Assembly (NCBI RefSeq): GCF_900111075.1
Contig: NZ_FOFZ01000001.1
Location: 1-64,000 of the forward strand
Source: Flavobacterium frigoris
Lineage (GTDB): Bacteria > Bacteroidota > Bacteroidia > Flavobacteriales > Flavobacteriaceae
Length of the DNA: 64,000 bases
Direction of reading: 5' to 3'
The notes beneath the pieces were generated by a model. The model had not been told where the DNA came from. It did no database searches and saw only the letters and a program-made list of their open reading frames with translations. The position numbers were made by a program, and so were the translations under genes. Numbering within the stretch: position 1 is the stretch's first letter; every line of letters begins with the position of its first letter. Below, piece by piece: positions 50,984-60,400 of this stretch.

Positions 50984-52786
50984 ATGGGTTTAGTTACCGC
51001 AAAAGAAGTTGCAAAAGCAATAAATGCTGAAAAATATGGAATTCTGGGAACTTTTTCCGGTTGGCTTTTAATGAAAGCATTAAAAATATCTAAGCTTAAT
51101 GAATTTTATGATGGCAATAAGCATTTAAAAGATGTTGATTTCTTAAATGCCATATTAGACGACTTACAAATAAAATTTGAAATCCCGGAAGATGATTTTA
51201 AAAGACTACCAAAAGAAGGCGCTTATATAACCATTTCCAATCATCCCTTAGGTGGTATAGATGGTGTTTTGTTGTTGAAATTAATGCTCGATAGAGAACC
51301 TAATTTCAAAATAATCGCAAACTTCTTATTACATAGGATTGAGCCTCTCAAAAAATACATCATGCCAGTTAATCCTTTTGAAAATCATAAGGATGCTAAA
51401 TCAAGTGTGATAGGAATCAAAGAAACTTTGCGTCATTTAAGTGATGGAAAACCACTTGGAATGTTTCCAGCTGGAGAAGTTTCCAGTTATAAAGATGGAA
51501 AACTTATGGTCGACAAACCATGGGAAGAAGGAGCTATTAAAGTAATCCGTAAAGCGCAAGTTCCTGTTGTGCCTATTTACTTTCACGCTAAAAATAGTTG
51601 GTTATTTTATTTCCTTTCTAAAATTAGCGGAACCTTTCGCACTGCAAAATTACCTTCAGAAGTTTTCAGTCAGAAGCATCGGGTCATAAAAGTCAGAATA
51701 GGGAAACCGATTTCAGTGGCAGAACAAAACGAATACAAAACAACAGAACTCTATTCTGAATTCTTGAGAAAAAAGACCTATATGTTGGCTAATCCTTACG
51801 AGAAAGAGAGTAAGTTATTGACGACACCAAATTTAAAAATCCCCCGAAGCCCTAAAGAAATAGTAACTCCTGCAAATGGAGAAAAAATTATTTCAGAAGT
51901 TGATGCGTTGCGAGACACGGATTGCAGACTCTTACAAAGTAAAAACTACGAAGTCTTTTTTGCTGAAGCAAATACAATTCCAAACATCCTTCATGAAATA
52001 GGACGCTTGCGCGAAATTACTTTTAGAGAAGTGGGCGAAGGAACAAACGAGTCTATCGATTTAGACAAATTTGATCAATACTACCATCATCTTTTCTTAT
52101 GGGATGATGATGCAAAGAAAATTGCAGGAGCTTATAGAATGGGACTAGGTTCAGAAATTTACCCGAAATACGGAATAGAAGGTTTTTATTTGAATGAACT
52201 TTTTCGTTTTGAGCCAGAACTTCACGACATGATGAATAAATCTATAGAAATGGGTCGCGCATTTATCATCAAAGAATACCAGCAAAAACCGATGCCCCTT
52301 TTCTTGCTCTGGAAAGGAATCATTCATACCACTTTACGTTTTCCGGAACATAAATTCCTTCTTGGAGGCGTAAGTATCAGTAATCAATTCTCTGATTTTT
52401 CAAAATCTTTGATGATTGAATTTATGAAATCGAATTATTATGATCCTTATATTGCACAGTATATCCATCCGAAAAAGGCTTACAAAGTAAAACTAAAAGA
52501 TGCTGATAAAGATTTTATTTTTAATGAAACAGAAGCTGATTTAAATAAATTTGACAAAATTATTGACGAACTCGAACCAGGAGTTTTGCGTTTGCCAGTG
52601 TTAATTAAAAAATACATCAAACAAAATGCAAAAGTGGTTGCTTTTAATGTTGATCCATTGTTTAACAATGCTGTCGATGGCTTGATGTACATTAGAATCG
52701 CAGATATTCCAGAAAGCACAATGAAACCAGTTATGGAAGAATTTCAGGCTGAACTGGAAAGAAAATTAGCTGACAAGGAAGATTAG
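50984..52786 (+). CDS. olsF: Bifunctional aminolipid acyltransferase (OlsF-type)
   Basis: This 600-residue fusion makes ornithine- or glycine-type aminolipids. The N-terminal domain is a lysophospholipid-acyltransferase (PlsC) fold with SNHPLGGIDG (His87, Asp93) and MFPAGEVSS. The C-terminal domain (about 305-510) is a GNAT/hemolysin-type N-acyltransferase (IGRLREITFREVGEG, YLNELFRF, LGGVSISNQFSDFSK). In OlsF the C-terminal part adds the first acyl chain to the amino acid and the N-terminal part the second. A flavobacterial OlsF is known from published work. The gene is monocistronic, ending in a palindromic terminator. Which amino acid is used cannot be told here. Confidence 0.86.
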   Translation: MGLVTAKEVAKAINAEKYGILGTFSGWLLMKALKISKLNEFYDGNKHLKDVDFLNAILDDLQIKFEIPEDDFKRLPKEGAYITISNHPLGGIDGVLLLKLMLDREPNFKIIANFLLHRIEPLKKYIMPVNPFENHKDAKSSVIGIKETLRHLSDGKPLGMFPAGEVSSYKDGKLMVDKPWEEGAIKVIRKAQVPVVPIYFHAKNSWLFYFLSKISGTFRTAKLPSEVFSQKHRVIKVRIGKPISVAEQNEYKTTELYSEFLRKKTYMLANPYEKESKLLTTPNLKIPRSPKEIVTPANGEKIISEVDALRDTDCRLLQSKNYEVFFAEANTIPNILHEIGRLREITFREVGEGTNESIDLDKFDQYYHHLFLWDDDAKKIAGAYRMGLGSEIYPKYGIEGFYLNELFRFEPELHDMMNKSIEMGRAFIIKEYQQKPMPLFLLWKGIIHTTLRFPEHKFLLGGVSISNQFSDFSKSLMIEFMKSNYYDPYIAQYIHPKKAYKVKLKDADKDFIFNETEADLNKFDKIIDELEPGVLRLPVLIKKYIKQNAKVVAFNVDPLFNNAVDGLMYIRIADIPESTMKPVMEEFQAELERKLADKED

Positions 52787-52809
52787 TCAGGTATAATAAC
52801 GTTCAATTA

Positions 52810-52850
52810 AACATAAAAAAGTCTCGACAATGTCGAGACTTTTTTATGTT
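52810..52850. terminator. Bidirectional terminator, olsF and TM2 gene
   Basis: AACATAAAAAAGTCTCGACA pairs perfectly with TGTCGAGACTTTTTTATGTT. It serves both convergent genes and touches the TM2 stop codon. Confidence 0.9.
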
Positions 52851-53131
52851 TAGAACCATCCTTTTTTATTTACCTGATATGTTTGATAGAACTCTTCGTC
52901 TGACTTAGTCAAGTAAACTATTCCCTCAATAATCCCTAATAAAGTCGTCACTGAACCACATGTAACAAGACTAATCACAAGCCATATTATCCCTTCCGTC
53001 GTGTACCCTAAAAGAAATTTATGAATCCCAAAAGGCGCCAGAAGAATTGCTAATAAACCGGCTGCTATTTTTTTATTATCTTCATGAACCGGTTGTGGAG
53101 CATTCCAAGATTCATGTTTTGCATTTTCCAT
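52850..53131 (-). CDS. TM2 domain-containing protein
   Basis: A 93-residue membrane protein with the TM2 signature: two helices around KIAAGLLAILLAPFGIHKFLLGYTTEGIIWLVISLVTCG and LLGIIEGIVYL, with the conserved G-x-H-x-F-Y/L-LG turn. The 20-residue N-terminus is hydrophilic. It lies 46 bp downstream of the dehydrogenase-VOC gene and probably in the same transcript. No specific role is known. Confidence 0.88.
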   Translation of the reverse strand: MENAKHESWNAPQPVHEDNKKIAAGLLAILLAPFGIHKFLLGYTTEGIIWLVISLVTCGSVTTLLGIIEGIVYLTKSDEEFYQTYQVNKKGWF

Positions 53132-53177
53132 AATAGTTGATTATTTGATTGATTTTAAGGATTAAATATATAATTTT

Positions 53178-54527
53178 TTATTTAAAAACATCATCAATTG
53201 GCTCCCAAAGTTCAATTTTATTTCCTTCAGGATCCAAAATCCAACCAAATTTACCGTAATCAAAGCACGCCATCTCTCCTACAATAGTGACTCCTTCTTC
53301 TTTTAATTGTAGCAACAACATCTCTAAATTATGTACTCTAAAATTCTGCATGAATTGTTTCTCACTAGGCTCAAAATAAGTCGTATCCTCAGCAAATGGA
53401 GACCATTGCGTAGAACAATCTTTACCCTTACTATCTTTCCACCAAAAAGTAGAACCATAGTCGTCTGTTTTTAATCCTAAGTGTTTCCCATACCAAGCAA
53501 CCAATTCTTTAGCACTTTTTGATTTAAAAAACAACCCTCCTATTCCCGTAACTCGTTTTTCATCGACTACAACTTTGTCTTCACCAAGATACTTTGACTT
53601 AATCTTATCTACAATTACTTGAGCCAATCGTTCGTGACTCTCAAAAGTCCATCCCGCGACATGAGGTGTTAATATAACGTTATCTGCTTTTAATAAGTAT
53701 TGAAACGCTTCAGGTGTATTATTATCTTGAAAAAGAGTTTCGAAAGATAATTTCTCATACTCCAACACATCTAGTCCTGCCCCCAAAATTTTTCCTGCAG
53801 ACATAGCAGCTGCCAAATCTGCGGTAACTATATTTTTACCCCTAGAAGTGTTAAAAATCCAGAAAGGCTTCGCAAAAGCAGTGATAAAAGCAGTATCAAC
53901 CATCTTATCGGTTTCCGGTGTCCATGGGATATGTAAACTCAATACATCTGACTTTCGCTGTAATTCTTCCAAGGAAACCTGCTTTGCATTGGCATCGCCA
54001 ACATTTCCTAGAATATCATAGCACAACACTTCTACTTCAAAACCACGGAGTTTTTTGGCAAATGATTTCCCCATATTACCATAACCTATAATCCCTACTG
54101 TTTTGCCGTCTAGTTCATGTCCTCTATTACTTTCTCGATTCCAATGTCCTGATCGAATTTGCCTGTCTGCCTTATTCAAATTATTAAACAACGACAGAAT
54201 CATTCCTAAAGTATGCTCCGCAACCGCATTCCTATTTCCTTCTGGAGCGGCAATGAGCGAAATGTTTTTCGATTTTGCATAGTCGCAGTCGATACTTTCT
54301 AGTCCAGCACCTACACGCGCTATAAACTGTAAATTAGTGGCTTTGTCTAAAAAGGTTTTATCAATTTTAAATCGGCTTCGAATTACAACCCCATGATAGG
54401 ATTGTATTTTTGCTTCGATTTCGTCCTTAGAAGAAGTAAAATCTTCGTGATTTTCAAAACCCAATTCTTGTAATTGCCGCTTTAAAATGGGATTGTTGCT
54501 GTCAATATGAAGAATTTTAATATCCAT
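53178..54527 (-). CDS. 2-hydroxyacid dehydrogenase fused to a VOC domain
   Basis: Read from ATG 54527 (MDIKILHIDSN, 449 residues); the earlier TTG at 54554 lies within the -7 element. Residues 1-315 are a D-isomer-specific 2-hydroxyacid dehydrogenase of the phosphoglycerate-dehydrogenase type (GIIGYGNMGKSFAKKL, HIPWTPETDKMV, NTSRGKNIV, LTPHVAGWT with the catalytic His). Residues 325-449 are a VOC/glyoxalase-type domain (RVTGIGGLFFKSKSAKELVAWYGKHLGL...DPEGNKIELWEP). The join encodes YLGEDKVVVDEKRVTG. An out-of-frame ATG followed by five A lies exactly there, so two originally separate genes may have been joined by a small indel. The activity of the fused protein is unknown. Confidence 0.88.
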   Translation of the reverse strand: MDIKILHIDSNNPILKRQLQELGFENHEDFTSSKDEIEAKIQSYHGVVIRSRFKIDKTFLDKATNLQFIARVGAGLESIDCDYAKSKNISLIAAPEGNRNAVAEHTLGMILSLFNNLNKADRQIRSGHWNRESNRGHELDGKTVGIIGYGNMGKSFAKKLRGFEVEVLCYDILGNVGDANAKQVSLEELQRKSDVLSLHIPWTPETDKMVDTAFITAFAKPFWIFNTSRGKNIVTADLAAAMSAGKILGAGLDVLEYEKLSFETLFQDNNTPEAFQYLLKADNVILTPHVAGWTFESHERLAQVIVDKIKSKYLGEDKVVVDEKRVTGIGGLFFKSKSAKELVAWYGKHLGLKTDDYGSTFWWKDSKGKDCSTQWSPFAEDTTYFEPSEKQFMQNFRVHNLEMLLLQLKEEGVTIVGEMACFDYGKFGWILDPEGNKIELWEPIDDVFK

Positions 54528-54551
54528 GAAAATGATTTCTAAGTTAGAAAT

Positions 54552-54559
54552 CAAAATTA
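54552..54559 (-). promoter_or_regulatory. -7 element of the dehydrogenase-VOC gene
   Basis: The minus strand reads TAATTTTG, 24 bp before ATG 54527. It contains the TTG that would otherwise extend the protein by nine residues. Confidence 0.55.
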
Positions 54560-54611
54560 ATAAAAAATTACGGTTTATAGTTTTAAGAACTCAATAGATT
54601 CCAATTTACTA

Positions 54612-54659
54612 AAAATAAAAAAAACCATTTCTAAATTATATAAATTTAGAAATGGTTTT
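54612..54659 (-). terminator. Terminator of the 26-aa gene
   Basis: AAAACCATTTCTAAATT pairs with AATTTAGAAATGGTTTT (17-bp perfect stem), followed on the minus strand by a T-rich tract. It has no other gene upstream of it than the small ORF at 54726. Confidence 0.85.
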
Positions 54660-54725
54660 CCACCTAATACCATCCATATTGGATACTATTCTAAGTACAT
54701 TCTTTTAAAACACCCGTTTAATCGT

Positions 54726-54806
54726 TTAAAATGGAGAGGCTTTTTGTCCTCCATATAAAAAATCAGAAATTCTCTCGTAAAGATTGTAAAGTAATTTTTT
54801 CATCAT
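54726..54806 (-). CDS. 26-residue peptide in its own transcription unit
   Basis: The minus strand encodes MMKKLLYNLYERISDFLYGG followed by QKASPF and a stop. It has a basic start, an amphipathic aromatic-rich helix and a short polar tail. A -7 element lies 73 bp upstream and a 17-bp-stem terminator 67 bp downstream. No other gene lies in this 500-bp gap, so something small is clearly transcribed. Whether it is a peptide, a small RNA, or both cannot be settled from one genome. Confidence 0.55.
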   Translation of the reverse strand: MMKKLLYNLYERISDFLYGGQKASPF

Positions 54807-54878
54807 AATGAATTTTAATTGTTAATATTCAATTATACCATTAGATAGAAAAGTAAGAGTAGATCAATAAGGCTATCA

Positions 54879-54886
54879 CAAATTTA
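54879..54886 (-). promoter_or_regulatory. -7 element of the 26-aa gene
   Basis: The minus strand reads TAAATTTG, with TTTG 15 bp upstream as a possible -33. The leader would be about 70 nt. Confidence 0.45.
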
Positions 54887-55057
54887 CGTTTAATTATACC
54901 TCAAATAATACGCTTCAGCTATTTTTCGATGAATTACACTTTTAATCCGATGAACTACTTGCTTTAGTTTGTTTTACACATCATATCGATTATAAAAATC
55001 TAGCATTGAGGTACTTATAGATAATTTATGTAAAATTTACATTACACAAATTTAAAA

Positions 55058-55834
55058 TTAACCTTTTATTTGATTCAAAGAAGTTTTGATTCCTCGTATC
55101 AATGAGGAACTAAATCCATGCATTTCCATTTCGTTAAGTCCGGCAATAGTACAACCCTTTGGAGTTGTTACTCGATCTATTAATTGTTCTGGATGCACTT
55201 GTTCTTCCATAAGCATTTCCGCAGCCCCTTTGACGGTTTGAGCTGAAATGGCCAAAGCTGTTTTCCAATCAAATCCTATTTCGATACCAGCCTGCATCGA
55301 TGCTCTAATATAACGCAACGCAAAAGCAGTTCCGCTTGCGGCCAAAACAGTAGCGGCGTCCATTAATTTTTCATCAATAACTGGAGCTGTACCAAGATTC
55401 TCAAATAAAGTAATAACAGCCTGAGCTTGCGATTTATTATTTTCATTGAATGAAATACAGGTTGCAGACTCTCCAAATTGTGCCGCAATATTAGGCATGA
55501 TTCGGATAGCCTGGTTCTTGTCACCTATTTTACCTTGAAGCGCTTCTATGGACAAGCCACTCACTGCAGAAGCAATAGTTTTATTCGTGATTTTTGGTAG
55601 TATATCAGCCAAAACAACATCTACTTGATAAGGCTTTATCGTAAGAATAATTATGTCGGCGTCTTCAATGTTATGTGTATTGTCTGAAGAAACTGTTATT
55701 CCAGAATCTTCGAGATAAGCAATACTAGCCGTATTTCTTCTGGTGACGGTAACCGTATTATTTTTCGAAAATTTAGATATCCCAACTGCAATCGAAGTTC
55801 CAAGGTTTCCCCCTCCTATTATATGTATTTTCAT
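55058..55834 (-). CDS. proC: Pyrroline-5-carboxylate reductase
   Basis: It carries out the last step of proline synthesis, reducing P5C with NADPH. The N-terminal dinucleotide motif is MKIHIIGGGNLGTSIAVGI and the C-terminal signature is VTTPKGCTIAGLNEMEMHGFSSSLIRGI. I start at ATG 55834 (258 residues); the 18 upstream codons (MFLIAKLLTKLIKK...) precede the Rossmann strand and are unlikely to be translated. It lies 85 bp after mgtE and may belong to the rsmA-mgtE transcript. Confidence 0.94.
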   Translation of the reverse strand: MKIHIIGGGNLGTSIAVGISKFSKNNTVTVTRRNTASIAYLEDSGITVSSDNTHNIEDADIIILTIKPYQVDVVLADILPKITNKTIASAVSGLSIEALQGKIGDKNQAIRIMPNIAAQFGESATCISFNENNKSQAQAVITLFENLGTAPVIDEKLMDAATVLAASGTAFALRYIRASMQAGIEIGFDWKTALAISAQTVKGAAEMLMEEQVHPEQLIDRVTTPKGCTIAGLNEMEMHGFSSSLIRGIKTSLNQIKG

Positions 55835-55919
55835 TTTTATTTTTGGTTTTTTGATTAATTTAGTCAATAATTTAGCTATCAAAAACAAGCTGTTTTCTTT
55901 ACAATTCTATATCCTGGAA

Positions 55920-57272
55920 TTAAAAGCCTAAAATAATTCTTGCAATTGAGAAATAGATAAGAATACCACAAATATCATTACTAGTAGTGATAAAAGGCCC
56001 TGTCGCCAAGGCGGGGTCAATCCCAAATTTATCCAACAATAATGGCACAAATGTTCCAATAAGTGACGCAATTATAATCACCGAAACTAAAGCCGTCGTG
56101 ACAATTACCCCAATCACAATTTTTACATCCAAAAGATAATGACTCCCTACAAACAATATAACTGCTAGAATTACCCCATTAAGTAAACTAAGAGATACTT
56201 CTTTCATCAATCGACTAAATAAGGATCCACTCAAAGTGTTGTTTGCCAAACCTTGCACAATTATCGCTGATGATTGCACTCCGACATTTCCTGCCATTGC
56301 AGCAATTAGCGGAGTAAAAAAGAATAATTCTCCATGCTTTAACATAGCGCCTTCAAATAACCCAAGCACTTTTACAGAAATAAAACCTCCTAGCAACGCT
56401 AAAACCAACCACGGCAAACGTGCTTTAGTATGCTCTAAAATACTATCATCTGCTTCTACATCCTTAGAGATACCCGCCGCTAACTGGTAATCCTGATCTG
56501 CTTCATCTCTAATGACGTCAATAATATCATCAATGGTGATTCGACCTACTAAACGACCCATTTCATCAACAACAGGAATAGCTTCTAAATCATATTTTTG
56601 CATAATTCGGGCCACCTCAACATCTTCAGTATCTACATTAACGTAATTTAATTTTCGGATGTAAATATCATTGATATTTGTTTTTGTCGACGTAGTCAAT
56701 AAATCCTTTAACGAAAGTCTTCCTTTCAATCTGTTTTCATCATCGACCACATAGATAGAATGCACGCGAGAAACATTTTCTGCCTGAACGCGCATTTCTT
56801 TGACACATGTCAGGACATTCCAGTTTTCGTTCACTTTCACCAGCTCTTTCCCCATCAATCCCCCTGCAGAGTTCTCATCGTAACGCAACAAATCAACAAT
56901 GTCTTTTGCATGCTCAACATCATTCAATTCAGAGATTACTTCGGCTTTTAAGTCCTGAGAAAGCTCTGCGATAATATCGGCCGCATCATTCGTATCTAGC
57001 TCATCTAATTCTTCTGCAATCTCTTTTGCCGAAAGGCGACTTAATATATTTTCACGTAAATCATCTTCTAGTTCAAGAAGAATTTCTGCGGTTTTATCAC
57101 TGTCTAATACCTTAAAAATATAGGTTGCCTCATCAAAATCAAGCTCATCCAGAATCTCTGCAATATCAGCATGGTGCATGTCATTCAATAAGGCTTCAAG
57201 TTCCTTATCGTTTTTATTGACAATGTGTTGCTCTAATTCGAGTATTAAGTTTTTGCTGATTTTAAATTCCAT
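55920..57272 (-). CDS. mgtE: Magnesium transporter MgtE
   Basis: A 450-residue inner-membrane Mg2+ channel. It has an acidic helical MgtE-N domain (residues 1-130, [15 protein letters not shown] repeats), two CBS domains (about 130-255, including [27 protein letters not shown]), and five membrane helices with the pore signature [17 protein letters not shown] and [19 protein letters not shown]. Its start overlaps the end of rsmA by 11 bp, so the two are translated together. Confidence 0.96.
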   Translation of the reverse strand: MEFKISKNLILELEQHIVNKNDKELEALLNDMHHADIAEILDELDFDEATYIFKVLDSDKTAEILLELEDDLRENILSRLSAKEIAEELDELDTNDAADIIAELSQDLKAEVISELNDVEHAKDIVDLLRYDENSAGGLMGKELVKVNENWNVLTCVKEMRVQAENVSRVHSIYVVDDENRLKGRLSLKDLLTTSTKTNINDIYIRKLNYVNVDTEDVEVARIMQKYDLEAIPVVDEMGRLVGRITIDDIIDVIRDEADQDYQLAAGISKDVEADDSILEHTKARLPWLVLALLGGFISVKVLGLFEGAMLKHGELFFFTPLIAAMAGNVGVQSSAIIVQGLANNTLSGSLFSRLMKEVSLSLLNGVILAVILFVGSHYLLDVKIVIGVIVTTALVSVIIIASLIGTFVPLLLDKFGIDPALATGPFITTSNDICGILIYFSIARIILGF

Positions 57273-58041
57273 CCGCTTCTATTTTTTGGGTAAGTTCAAT
57301 AAATTGCGCTACGTCTAACTGTTCTGGGCGAAGATCAAAGATTGGGTCCTCTCTTAAACTATCAGATAAGTTCATCGTTTTCAAACTGTTTCTCATGGTT
57401 TTACGACGTTGTTGAAATGCCGTTTTAACTACCGTAAAAAATAATTTCTCCCCGCAAGGCAAACTATAATCTTTTTTTCTGCGCAAACGCAAAACACCTG
57501 ATTTTACTTTTGGTGGCGGAATAAAAACATTTTCATCTACCGTAAATAAATATTCTGCATCATAAAAAGCTTGCACTAAAACAGACAGAATTCCGTATGC
57601 TTTAGTTCCTTTCTTTTCACAAATGCGTTGTGCCACTTCTTTTTGAAACATACCCGCAAATTCAGGTATCTGATCGCGATATTCTAATGTTCGAAAAACA
57701 ATTTGTGTCGAAATATTATAGGGGAAATTCCCGATAATAGCGAACTGCTTCCCTTCAAAAATTTCGTTTATATTGTATCTCAAAAAATCTTTTGAGATAA
57801 TCTTATCCTTCAATTTTGGATAATTTTCATCCAAATAAGTCACAGATTCTGTATCGATTTCAATTACATAAGTCGTAACTGGCTTTTCTAACAAATACTT
57901 AGTTAAAACACCCATTCCCGGCCCTATCTCTAATATATCATCATACCCTTCCAAGTTCAACGTGTCAGCAATATCCTTAGCGATGCTTTCATCCTTTAAG
58001 AAGTGCTGTCCGAGATGTTTTTTGGCTTTTACTTTTTCCAT
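57262..58041 (-). CDS. rsmA: 16S rRNA dimethyladenosine transferase
   Basis: It dimethylates two adjacent adenines in the 3' end of 16S rRNA. SAM-binding motif [15 protein letters not shown] and the adenine-binding NFPYNIST (motif IV) are clear; the start [19 protein letters not shown] is the family N-terminus, so ATG 58041 is chosen over an in-frame codon six residues up (259 residues). It overlaps mgtE, an arrangement I regard as common in flavobacteria. Confidence 0.96.
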   Translation of the reverse strand: MEKVKAKKHLGQHFLKDESIAKDIADTLNLEGYDDILEIGPGMGVLTKYLLEKPVTTYVIEIDTESVTYLDENYPKLKDKIISKDFLRYNINEIFEGKQFAIIGNFPYNISTQIVFRTLEYRDQIPEFAGMFQKEVAQRICEKKGTKAYGILSVLVQAFYDAEYLFTVDENVFIPPPKVKSGVLRLRRKKDYSLPCGEKLFFTVVKTAFQQRRKTMRNSLKTMNLSDSLREDPIFDLRPEQLDVAQFIELTQKIEADGI

Positions 58042-58051
58042 TTTCTTTTGT

Positions 58052-58165
58052 TTTACCACACAGGCACTAAAGCACTAAGTGTAATTTTTATTGTAACTTA
58101 CTTTTAGCGACTATGCAAAAGCAGGTTCCCGACTATTGCCTGAATACTTAAAACTGAATACTGAC
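58052..58165. repeat. Degenerate intergenic repeats upstream of rsmA
   Basis: CACACAGGCACTAAAGCACTAAG belongs to the CACAGAG/CGCAAAG-type repeats. Further on, ACTGAATACT (58153-58162) is the same 10-mer that forms an arm of the hairpin at 60401-60477. No gene is present. Confidence 0.45.
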
Positions 58166-58173
58166 CACTCCAT

Positions 58174-58485
58174 TTAGTGTTCAGAAATCACTTCCAACTC
58201 TGTTCTAAAGGCAAGCATTTTTTCTCCAAACAGCTTTGCTCCTTCCTCGCGGAATCTTGGCGCATCTTCCTGATAGTATTTCTCTAATGTCTCCTTACTA
58301 TCGGTTGTATATTGAGCCGAATAAGTTACACCGCCCATTTCTTCTTCTATCAATACGCGAACTAATCTGGCGGCAGTAAATTTACCTGTAGCTAGAATTT
58401 CAGGAATGTGTTTGTGTTGCATCCATATGATCCATTGGTCATGAACGCTTTCATGTATGTTTGTGGTAACGTTGTATATTATCAT
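58174..58485 (-). CDS. DUF4286 family protein
   Basis: A 103-residue soluble alpha/beta protein read from ATG 58485 (MIIYNVTTNIHESVH). Fourteen upstream codons lie in an ATTTAGGATTT repeat (58488-58525) and are not counted. The pattern NVTTNIHESVHDQWIIWMQHKHIPEIL...YSAQYTTDSKETLEKYYQEDAPRFREEG fits DUF4286, a ferredoxin-like family related to antibiotic-biosynthesis monooxygenases; its function is unknown. It lies downstream of the TPR gene. Confidence 0.85.
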   Translation of the reverse strand: MIIYNVTTNIHESVHDQWIIWMQHKHIPEILATGKFTAARLVRVLIEEEMGGVTYSAQYTTDSKETLEKYYQEDAPRFREEGAKLFGEKMLAFRTELEVISEH

Positions 58486-58487
58486 TT

Positions 58488-58525
58488 TAGATTTAGGATT
58501 TAAGAATTTAGGTTTAGGATTTGAC
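58488..58525. repeat. ATTTAGGATTT micro-repeat
   Basis: Imperfect tandem copies of ATTTAGGATTT/AATTTAGG immediately upstream of the DUF4286 start codon. Confidence 0.5.
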
Positions 58526-58608
58526 ATTCTAACTCAAACTCGTTATTCTATATGTTATAGCATTCTATTCATTTTACTCTAATTTCGCTTCAGGGAGTTA
58601 GAGGGAAT

Positions 58609-60387
58609 TTATAAATTAGTATCTCCCCGCAATTGCCTGAAACTTTTTCTAGCTTCAACAAAGTAGATGCTGTCTTCGTGATTAAAAATTATCTTTTCAT
58701 ATAACGGCTTAGCTTTATCCGCTTCTTTCAACTTTTTATTATAAATCTCTGCCGAAAAAAACAAAGCCTCATCAATATAAATTCCGTCGTTATGATGGTC
58801 AATAATCTCTTGATATTGGCTTAAAGCCAAATTATAGTCTGCTGTTTTCTCATAAATTTTTCCTAAACGCAATAAGGTAACCGCTTCTATTTCCTGACCC
58901 TTGTATTTTTTCAAGATTGATTGAAACTGAGCAATTGCTTCCTGATTTCTATTTTGATATAAAAGATAATCTCCTTTTGCAAATTCCTTTAAGGCTGTTT
59001 GTGTCGAATCAGCCACAGTATTATCATTTATCAACAGAAAGTATTCTAATGCATCATTTGCTATCAGTTGCGTGTTGGCTGATTTTAGTTCCTTAAATTG
59101 TTTCAACGCCCACACAAAATCAGTTTTAAAATAACTCGTTTTAGCTGCTTTTAAACTGGCTTCATGAGCCACCACATCATTTTTTAAATCCATCTCAATT
59201 TGAGAATAGTAGATTAATGCCTGATTAAATTTTTCTTCGAAAAGTAAAATGTCTGCTAATTCCATTTTAACCTGCGCAACTTTATAATCATCCAATCGTA
59301 AGTCTAATGCTTTTTTAATAATAGCTCTTCCTTGCTCCGGATTTTTCAAATTAAAAGCCACAAAATGCGCCTGAATTAATTGCAAAGATAAGGTAAATGG
59401 GCTGATTTCATATTCTGCCAGTAATCCTTCTATTTCTGCATTGATATTTGCAAAATCTTTTTCTTTTGCCTTTTCTATTTTTATGCTGATCAAATAGGTA
59501 TGTGCCTGAATAAGTAATTCGAGATCTTTGGTGTTTTCTAGTACAAATTCTAAGATTTCAACCGCCATTTCCTGATCGTCTTCTTCCACTGCAAGATGTG
59601 CTAAATTGACGATATTAGACAACGATTCCGAGTTACGTTTGTAAATAGCTTTCTCTTGTATAAAAGCTTTTGAAAACTCTTTTTGTTGCACGTAAAACCA
59701 ACTCAAATAACGGTTCCAAAACAAATCTTGACTTTTTTGTACTCGCAAAATCAATCCTTTTCTGAGCATCTCATTAAAATTACCATCGCTATCATCAGAC
59801 ATGAATCGAGATAATTGATTTTGAATCATTATCGAATTTTGCGGAGTCGCGTAGGATTCATCTAGAAAAGTAGAAATCATCATTTCTGTATTTCCTAATT
59901 GCCCATATAGCAATCCGTTCTGGTAATTAAAATTAAATTGAGGCTCTACCGCTGAAGCCGTTTGATAGGATTTCAAAGCATACTTTAGTAATACTTTTTT
60001 CTCAAATGAGGTCGCTATACCATATACTTCATTCGGGTTTTTCTTGATACGATCTAGTGCTTGGTCGTAGAAAATTTTGGCTTTAGCCTCATTTTTCTGC
60101 AACTGAAAATTATATCCCAGCTCTACTAAAAGATTCCCCTGATTGTATTTATTAAGTCTGGTTTGAATTGCCTTCTCTGCACTTTCAAATTGTTTCAATT
60201 GTTGGTAACAATCAACTGTTCTTAAAAAATAAGGCGTATTTTGAGGAACGTTTAGTAACAACTCCTCATAGCCCATTTTAGCTTTTTCAAAATCACCTTT
60301 GTCATAATAATACTGCGCTAACTGTTCGTTTTGAGCAAACGAAAAAAGCGAGAATGACAAAGTGATATATAAAAAAAAGTGCTTCAT
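58609..60387 (-). CDS. Secreted/periplasmic TPR-repeat protein
   Basis: A 592-residue protein with a signal peptide (ending FSFAQ) and at least eight tetratricopeptide-like helix pairs across its length. Clear examples are LAQYYYDKGDFEKAKMGYEELL at the start and LGKIYEKTADYNLALSQYQEIIDHHNDGIYIDEALFFSAEIYNKKLKEADKAKPLYEKI near the end. Such proteins usually scaffold complexes. It is transcribed after serS, separated by the long hairpin at 60401-60477. No enzymatic domain is seen. Confidence 0.9.
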   Translation of the reverse strand: MKHFFLYITLSFSLFSFAQNEQLAQYYYDKGDFEKAKMGYEELLLNVPQNTPYFLRTVDCYQQLKQFESAEKAIQTRLNKYNQGNLLVELGYNFQLQKNEAKAKIFYDQALDRIKKNPNEVYGIATSFEKKVLLKYALKSYQTASAVEPQFNFNYQNGLLYGQLGNTEMMISTFLDESYATPQNSIMIQNQLSRFMSDDSDGNFNEMLRKGLILRVQKSQDLFWNRYLSWFYVQQKEFSKAFIQEKAIYKRNSESLSNIVNLAHLAVEEDDQEMAVEILEFVLENTKDLELLIQAHTYLISIKIEKAKEKDFANINAEIEGLLAEYEISPFTLSLQLIQAHFVAFNLKNPEQGRAIIKKALDLRLDDYKVAQVKMELADILLFEEKFNQALIYYSQIEMDLKNDVVAHEASLKAAKTSYFKTDFVWALKQFKELKSANTQLIANDALEYFLLINDNTVADSTQTALKEFAKGDYLLYQNRNQEAIAQFQSILKKYKGQEIEAVTLLRLGKIYEKTADYNLALSQYQEIIDHHNDGIYIDEALFFSAEIYNKKLKEADKAKPLYEKIIFNHEDSIYFVEARKSFRQLRGDTNL

Positions 60388-60400
60388 GTTAAAAGTGTTC

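Larger units (their letters stand above)
54555..55057. other. 500-bp gap between the dehydrogenase and proC genes
   Basis: It contains the complete small unit described at 54612-54886 and, to its right (54890-55057), AT-rich sequence in which I see nothing. Confidence 0.6.
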
